Of a DNA stretch of 53,531 nucleotides, positions 49,663 to 53,531 are shown piece after piece. The stretch lies in NCBI GenBank assembly GCA_030681895.1, contig JAUXRI010000345.1, forward strand, positions 1-53,531, in the 5' to 3' direction. Origin of the DNA: Myxococcales bacterium (lineage in GTDB: Bacteria; Myxococcota; Myxococcia; Myxococcales; Myxococcaceae). Made by a program: the position numbers and the translations under genes. The stretch's first letter is position 1. The number at the start of each line of letters is the position of its first letter. Under the pieces are notes generated by a model, which saw only the letters and a program-made list of their open reading frames with translations, searched no databases and was not told where the DNA came from.

Positions 49663-51648
49663 ATGACGTCGATGGCGCGTTGGGAACGATCGATCGATCG
49701 ACGGACCGAGCACTGGGAGCTGGTGCAGGACGGCGTGGTGCTGACCGAGCGCGAAGGGCGCGCCGGGGCCGAAGTCGTCGTGCGCTCAGCCACCTGCGAC
49801 ACCGAGGCGATGGCCGAGAGCATCGCGGCGCGCATGGTCGCGCGGCAGGAACGCGCGGGCTTCGTCAGGGCGCGTGCGGAGCCGGCGCGCGAGGCGACCC
49901 CGGTGGGCGTGCCGCTGCCGAGCCATCCGGTCCTGACGGACCAACAGCTCGCCTCGTTGATCAACGGCGTGGCGAAGGCCGTCGCAGGTGATGCGCACAA
50001 GGTTGGGCTGGCCGTCGCGAAGGTGGTGGCCGACCGGGCACAGCACCTCCCGTCGGTCTGGTTCCTGGTGGCTCATCGGCTCGTGCCGGCCGAGCGAATG
50101 CCGGGGCTGTGGGACCTGCTCGGGCAGCGGTCAGCGCTCGTGCAGCCTGAGGCACTCTTCGACCTGCTCACCCGGCTTCCCGCGGGCGCCGCGTTCAAGA
50201 AGCTCTTCAAGGGCAACGTGACGACTTCCTTCACGCCGGCGTTCGATCGATCGCTCGACGAGCTCCTCTTCGCCGCCTACCAGAAGAACCCGGCCCTCTT
50301 CGACGCCCGTGAGGGCGAGCTGCCCGCGAACGTGCGCGAGGCGCTCGACTTCGTGCGGGGGCGCTCGGGTGTGCCCCTCTTGCCCAGGCGGGCGAGCATC
50401 GTGCTCAGGCACATCGCCGAGGCCCAGTGCACGCGAGGGCTTGCCACCAACTGGGAACTCCCGCGCGTCGAGGCAGGCGAGGTGACGCGACCGCGTGTGG
50501 CGACGCGGCACGACGTGCGGGAGGTGGCCCTTCGTTTCGGCTCGCTCGAGGCGTGGCGTGCCGCGATGGCCGAGGCTGTCCAGAAGGCCCCGGAGCTCTC
50601 GGTCGCTGCGCAGTACGACGGCCTGTTCGCGTGCTCGTTGGGGGTGCTGGCGCAGAAGCTCGCGAGCGCCTTCTCGTTCACCGACAACTCGAACCTCGCG
50701 CAGATTCTGGCGCTGCTCGAGGCGCGCGCCGACGCCCCCGAGGCGCTGGTCGAGGCGGCGCAGTCGATCACCGGCACCCAGCGCCATGCGCTCGCGGTGC
50801 GTGACATGCTCGCGGTGATTGCGGCCGGGCGTTTCGGCGCAGCAGGAGCGCCGGTGCCGGAGGCGCTCGATGCGCTGCTCGACCTCTCGTTCTTCTCCGG
50901 GGTCTACTTCGAGAGCCTTCCTCCCTACGTCGCTGGCATGGCGGCGCTGCCTCGCGAGCGAGCTCTCCGACTCGCCGAGCGACGGCTGGCTGAGCCCCAC
51001 CTCTACGCGCCAGGGCTCGCCCCGCTCCTTGCGCACGATGACGAGGCGCTGCTGACGCGCTTCTTCGACAAGGACGCGACGAACGCCTACCTCGACCCGC
51101 TCGTCGTCGGCCGCCTGGGGGCCAGGGCGCTGCCGCACCTCGCGCGAGTCTGGGACACGACGCAGCGCTCCTCGCGCCGCGCGAGGCACCGGCAGGTCCT
51201 CGAGGTGCTCGCCACGATGGGCGATCGAAACGAGACCGCCGATGCGGCGTGGGACCGCTTCTTCACCTTCGACCAGGAAGGCGACGAGACGCTCCGGCAC
51301 TGGGACCCGTCGTACGCGCTCCTCCGTGCGAGGGCCCTCGCTGCGCTGCCGATGAGCCGACGCACCGCGGTGCTCGTCCACGGTGCGAGCGCCAGGCCCT
51401 TCCCCGAGCGCGCGCTCGCGGCCGCGGAAACCCTCGACGAGCCGGGTCTCTCGCGGGTCGTCGAGGCCTTCCTGGCTCGTCGGTCCGAGCCCGCCACGCA
51501 CGCGCTGCTGGCGACGCTGCGTGGGCTTGGTGCTCGACTCGTCGCGCCGTTACGTGCCCACCGCGCCCTCTTCGCCGATGACGCGGCGTTCGTGACGAAG
51601 CTGCGCGAAGCGCTGGGGCCCGAGGCCGTCGCCGCAGTCCTCGGGTGA
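49663..51648 (+). CDS. WGR-like domain protein with helical repeats
   Basis: A 661-aa cytosolic protein. Residues about 5-70 ('RWERSIDRRTEHWELVQDGVVLTEREGRAGAEVVV' then 'AESIAARMVARQERAGFV') match the WGR domain layout: initial W, the GR-x-G pivot and a late Lys/Arg-Gly-Phe end. WGR domains are found next to PARPs and in bacterial AAA-linked systems and bind nucleic acids. The rest is a leucine- and alanine-rich helical solenoid ('RALRLAERRLAEPHLYAPGLAPLLAHDDEALLTRFF') like HEAT or ARM repeats. No nuclease, ATPase or ART motif was found. It has no neighbour that explains its role. Confidence 0.7.
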   Translation: MTSMARWERSIDRRTEHWELVQDGVVLTEREGRAGAEVVVRSATCDTEAMAESIAARMVARQERAGFVRARAEPAREATPVGVPLPSHPVLTDQQLASLINGVAKAVAGDAHKVGLAVAKVVADRAQHLPSVWFLVAHRLVPAERMPGLWDLLGQRSALVQPEALFDLLTRLPAGAAFKKLFKGNVTTSFTPAFDRSLDELLFAAYQKNPALFDAREGELPANVREALDFVRGRSGVPLLPRRASIVLRHIAEAQCTRGLATNWELPRVEAGEVTRPRVATRHDVREVALRFGSLEAWRAAMAEAVQKAPELSVAAQYDGLFACSLGVLAQKLASAFSFTDNSNLAQILALLEARADAPEALVEAAQSITGTQRHALAVRDMLAVIAAGRFGAAGAPVPEALDALLDLSFFSGVYFESLPPYVAGMAALPRERALRLAERRLAEPHLYAPGLAPLLAHDDEALLTRFFDKDATNAYLDPLVVGRLGARALPHLARVWDTTQRSSRRARHRQVLEVLATMGDRNETADAAWDRFFTFDQEGDETLRHWDPSYALLRARALAALPMSRRTAVLVHGASARPFPERALAAAETLDEPGLSRVVEAFLARRSEPATHALLATLRGLGARLVAPLRAHRALFADDAAFVTKLREALGPEAVAAVLG

Positions 51649-51672
51649 GGCCCCGGCTCGAACCGTGACGGG

Positions 51673-52281
51673 CTACCAGTTGCCGAGCGCGCCGCTCGTT
51701 CGGGTCCACTCGCCCTTGGCAGGCAGTGCCCGCAGGCCGAGCACCGGGAGGAGCGCCTCGACGGGGCCCTCCATCACGGCCCAGGCCCAGCCTTCCTCCA
51801 CCTTCCACGCGGCGGCGGCGACGCTCCAACCGGCAGCGTCATCGTGGCTGCCCGAGGGCGGCTCGACGTGCATCGACGCGAGGACATAGCGGTCGTCCTT
51901 CACGGCCAGGGACACGTCGGCGTGGGTGCCGCGGCCCTTTCGACAGACGGCAGGTAGCTCGGCGATCGCGTCGACGAAGAACGCGGGCTCGTCGAACGGT
52001 GGGCCGTCGTCCGACAGATAGATCGTCGGCCAGGGGACCGCCGTGTGTGCGCGCCAGTCCTCGGTCGCCGGCGTGGGGGAGAAGCTCGCATACTCGAGGT
52101 CGCCGTTCTCGGTCTGGCCTCGTTTGAACACCGCCGGGTTCTTCCTGCGCGCCTTCACTCCCGGCTTCGCGTCGAAGAAGACGCGCACCACGTCCTCGAA
52201 CGAGCGCAGGGGCAACTCGTCTCCGGTGGCCGAGGTCGCGTCGGGCTCGCTCGTCTTGCGCACGAAGCGACCAAAGCCCAA
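51673..52281 (-). CDS. Hypothetical protein
   Basis: A 202-aa protein read from a TTG at 52281 (MGFGRFVRKTSEPD); no Met is available after the kinase stop, and a GTG at 52263 would be the other choice. The 'EDVVRVFFDAKPGVKARRKNPAVFKRG' and later 'AVMEGPVEALLPVLGLRALPAKGEW' segments do not match any family I know. It lies 47 bp downstream of the kinase gene and may be co-transcribed with it. It converges with the WGR-like gene, 24 bp apart. Confidence 0.55.
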   Translation of the reverse strand: MGFGRFVRKTSEPDATSATGDELPLRSFEDVVRVFFDAKPGVKARRKNPAVFKRGQTENGDLEYASFSPTPATEDWRAHTAVPWPTIYLSDDGPPFDEPAFFVDAIAELPAVCRKGRGTHADVSLAVKDDRYVLASMHVEPPSGSHDDAAGWSVAAAAWKVEEGWAWAVMEGPVEALLPVLGLRALPAKGEWTRTSGALGNW

Positions 52282-52328
52282 ACCGGCTGGAGGCGTCGAG
52301 TGTCGAGGCGCGAGGCCTTCCGCTCGGG

Positions 52329-53531
52329 TCAGCTCTTCAGCGTCGAGACGACCTGCGCCACGTCGTCCATCGAGAAGGGCTTTCGCAAGAGCCCCATCGC
52401 GCCGGCCTGCTGCAGCTCGACCGCTCCGTGGTCGTCGAGGAAGCCTGAGGTGATGACGACGCTGACCGCGGGCTCGAGGGCTTTGAGCTGCGTCATCGTC
52501 TCGCCCCCGCTGAGGCCCGGCATCACCAGGTCGCACACCACGAGGGTCGGGTGGAGCCCGCTCCGCAGCATCGAGACGGCCTCTTCGCCACTCGCGACGA
52601 GGTGCACTGCGTAGCCGAGCTTCTTGAGGAAGCGGCCGAGCACCCCGCGCGTCGCCTCGTCGTCGTCCACCACCATCGCCACGCCGCGCTGTTGCGTCAG
52701 CGGCGTCACCAGGTCGGTGTCGGTCAACGAGGCCCACTCGCGCGGCAGCCACATCGTCACCTTCGTGCCCTGGCCCGGCTGCGACTCGAGGCGAATGTCA
52801 CCGCGGTGGGCGCGCAGGCTGGTGTACGCCATCGACAGGCCCAGGCCCGTGCCGCTGCCGCGCTTCTGGGTGCTGAAGAAGGGCTCGAAGGCGCGCTGCA
52901 TCACCTCTTTCGCCATGCCCTCGCCGGTGTCGCTGACGGTGAAGGTGACGCGGCGCTCGTCGAACTCGGTGCCGACGGTGATGACGCCGCCGTGGGGCAT
53001 CGCGTCGCGGGCGTTGAGGCAGACGTTGATGAGCGTCTGCTGCAGCTGCGAGCGGTCGCCCAGCACGTCACAGGGCACCGAGGGCAGCCGCAAGACGAGG
53101 CGGATGTTGGCTGGAAGGAGCCGCGTCACCAGGCTCGAGGCCTCGCGGGCCATGTCGAAGACGTCGAAGCGCTCCGAGCGGGCGGGCGTCTTGCGGGCGA
53201 ACGAGAGCAGCTGGTGGAGCAGGTCACGGGCGCGCTGGGTGGCCAGCAGAATCTGCTCGGCGTCGGCCTTGTGGAGCGCCTCCTGCACCTCGTCGCGCAG
53301 CGCGCCGGCGCAGGTCTGCACCACCGCGAGCACGTTGTTCATGTCGTGCGCGACGCCGCTGGCGAGCTGCCCGATGGCGTCGAGCTTCTGCGATTGATGC
53401 ACCGCCTCGAGCAGCCGCTCCCGCTCGACGGCGAGCTGGCGCTCGACGGTGACGTCGACCAGCGTGAGGACGCAGAGCTTCGCGGGGCCCGTCACCGGCC
53501 TGCAGAGCAGCTCGAAGATGCGGCGGCCTTC
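52329..53531 (-). CDS. Hybrid histidine kinase with C-terminal receiver, N-terminus outside window
   Basis: An open frame runs to the right edge (401 codons). It starts in the tail of a PAS-like domain ('FELLCRPVTGPAKLCVLTLVDVT'), so the sensor part is cut off. The H-box 'SGVAHDMNNVLAVVQTC' contains the phosphorylated His. The catalytic domain has the N-box 'LINVCLNARDAMPHGG', 'DTGEGMAKE' and 'GSGTGLGLSM'. The C-terminal receiver has the acidic 'VVDDDE', phospho-Asp in 'VVCDLVMPGLSG', and the Lys in 'LLRKPF'. Its histidine is of the HATPase hybrid type used in phosphorelays. The internal GTG at 53495 is not the true start. Confidence 0.9.
   Translation of the reverse strand, partial: EGRRIFELLCRPVTGPAKLCVLTLVDVTVERQLAVERERLLEAVHQSQKLDAIGQLASGVAHDMNNVLAVVQTCAGALRDEVQEALHKADAEQILLATQRARDLLHQLLSFARKTPARSERFDVFDMAREASSLVTRLLPANIRLVLRLPSVPCDVLGDRSQLQQTLINVCLNARDAMPHGGVITVGTEFDERRVTFTVSDTGEGMAKEVMQRAFEPFFSTQKRGSGTGLGLSMAYTSLRAHRGDIRLESQPGQGTKVTMWLPREWASLTDTDLVTPLTQQRGVAMVVDDDEATRGVLGRFLKKLGYAVHLVASGEEAVSMLRSGLHPTLVVCDLVMPGLSGGETMTQLKALEPAVSVVITSGFLDDHGAVELQQAGAMGLLRKPFSMDDVAQVVSTLKS

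Noticed and set aside
1..53531. Insertion sequences, prophage genes, tRNA/rRNA, origins
   Set aside because: No transposase, integrase, capsid, RNA gene or DnaA-box cluster was recognised on either strand.

Overview
The window is about 53.5 kb of very GC-rich DNA with strong G/C preference at third codon positions and many GTG starts. It carries tRNA-free, phage-free, IS-free chromosomal sequence packed with secreted proteins and lipoproteins. Several traits point to a member of the Myxococcota (myxobacteria and relatives): Asp-Ala-Gly linkers (…DAGxxDAG…), GGGSxGGG linkers, a MYXO-CTERM-like surface-anchor tail, long lipoproteins of carboxypeptidase-regulatory, Ig-like and propeller repeats, multihaem cytochromes with the CX4CH/CX2CH domain seen in Geobacter and Anaeromyxobacter-type organisms, and an FHA-GAF-cyclase regulator. 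I cannot fix the genus.

Layout. Bases 1-2.5 kb hold the start of a secreted beta-helix protein, a sirtuin, a short SDR and a degenerate receiver protein. 2.5-5.5 kb is a large Cys-rich MYXO-CTERM protein. 5.6-11.4 kb is housekeeping/accessory metabolism: NmrA-like SDR, SnoaL-like lipoprotein, LysR regulator, zinc-ribbon protein, steroid-5-alpha-reductase-like membrane enzyme, a secreted protein, a probable LysR remnant and a dehalogenase-like alpha/beta hydrolase. 11.65-15.4 kb is a two-gene operon of multihaem c-type cytochromes with up to 27 haem motifs, several with unusual CX3CH or CX4CH spacing. 15.9-25.1 kb holds two giant lipoproteins (2142 and 891 aa). 25.2-28.6 kb has a short-chain fatty-acid transporter divergent from an N-acyl-D-amino-acid deacylase. 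29-31.4 kb has a thioesterase, a DUF1636-like protein and an AbiE type IV toxin-antitoxin pair with a long gene overlap. 31.6-34.1 kb has glyoxalase I, a membrane protein, rpsN-rpmB with a clear terminator, and a Lys-rich protein with its own terminator. 34.2-41.9 kb has a Cys-module lipoprotein, an FHA-GAF-cyclase whose transition-state Arg is Trp, and a coupled pair of secreted peptidases (zincin and S37). 41.9-47.4 kb has a methyltransferase, two uncharacterised proteins, a second multi-copy Cys-module lipoprotein and an extracellular histidine-phosphatase-like protein. 47.7-53.5 kb has two tandem LysR regulators, a WGR-like protein, a hypothetical protein and a hybrid histidine kinase running off the right edge.

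How the genes work together. Most recognisable function is at the cell surface: electron transfer (cytochromes), peptide breakdown (two peptidases, D-aminoacylase), binding or scaffolding (giant lipoproteins) and a recurrent ten-cysteine module found five times in three lipoproteins. Regulation is represented by three LysR proteins, a hybrid kinase, a degenerate receiver and the cyclase-fold protein. The most interesting signals are the altered haem motifs, the Cys-module family, the substituted cyclase, the surface histidine phosphatase and the AbiE overlap. All functional assignments are from reading motifs; no database search was possible.
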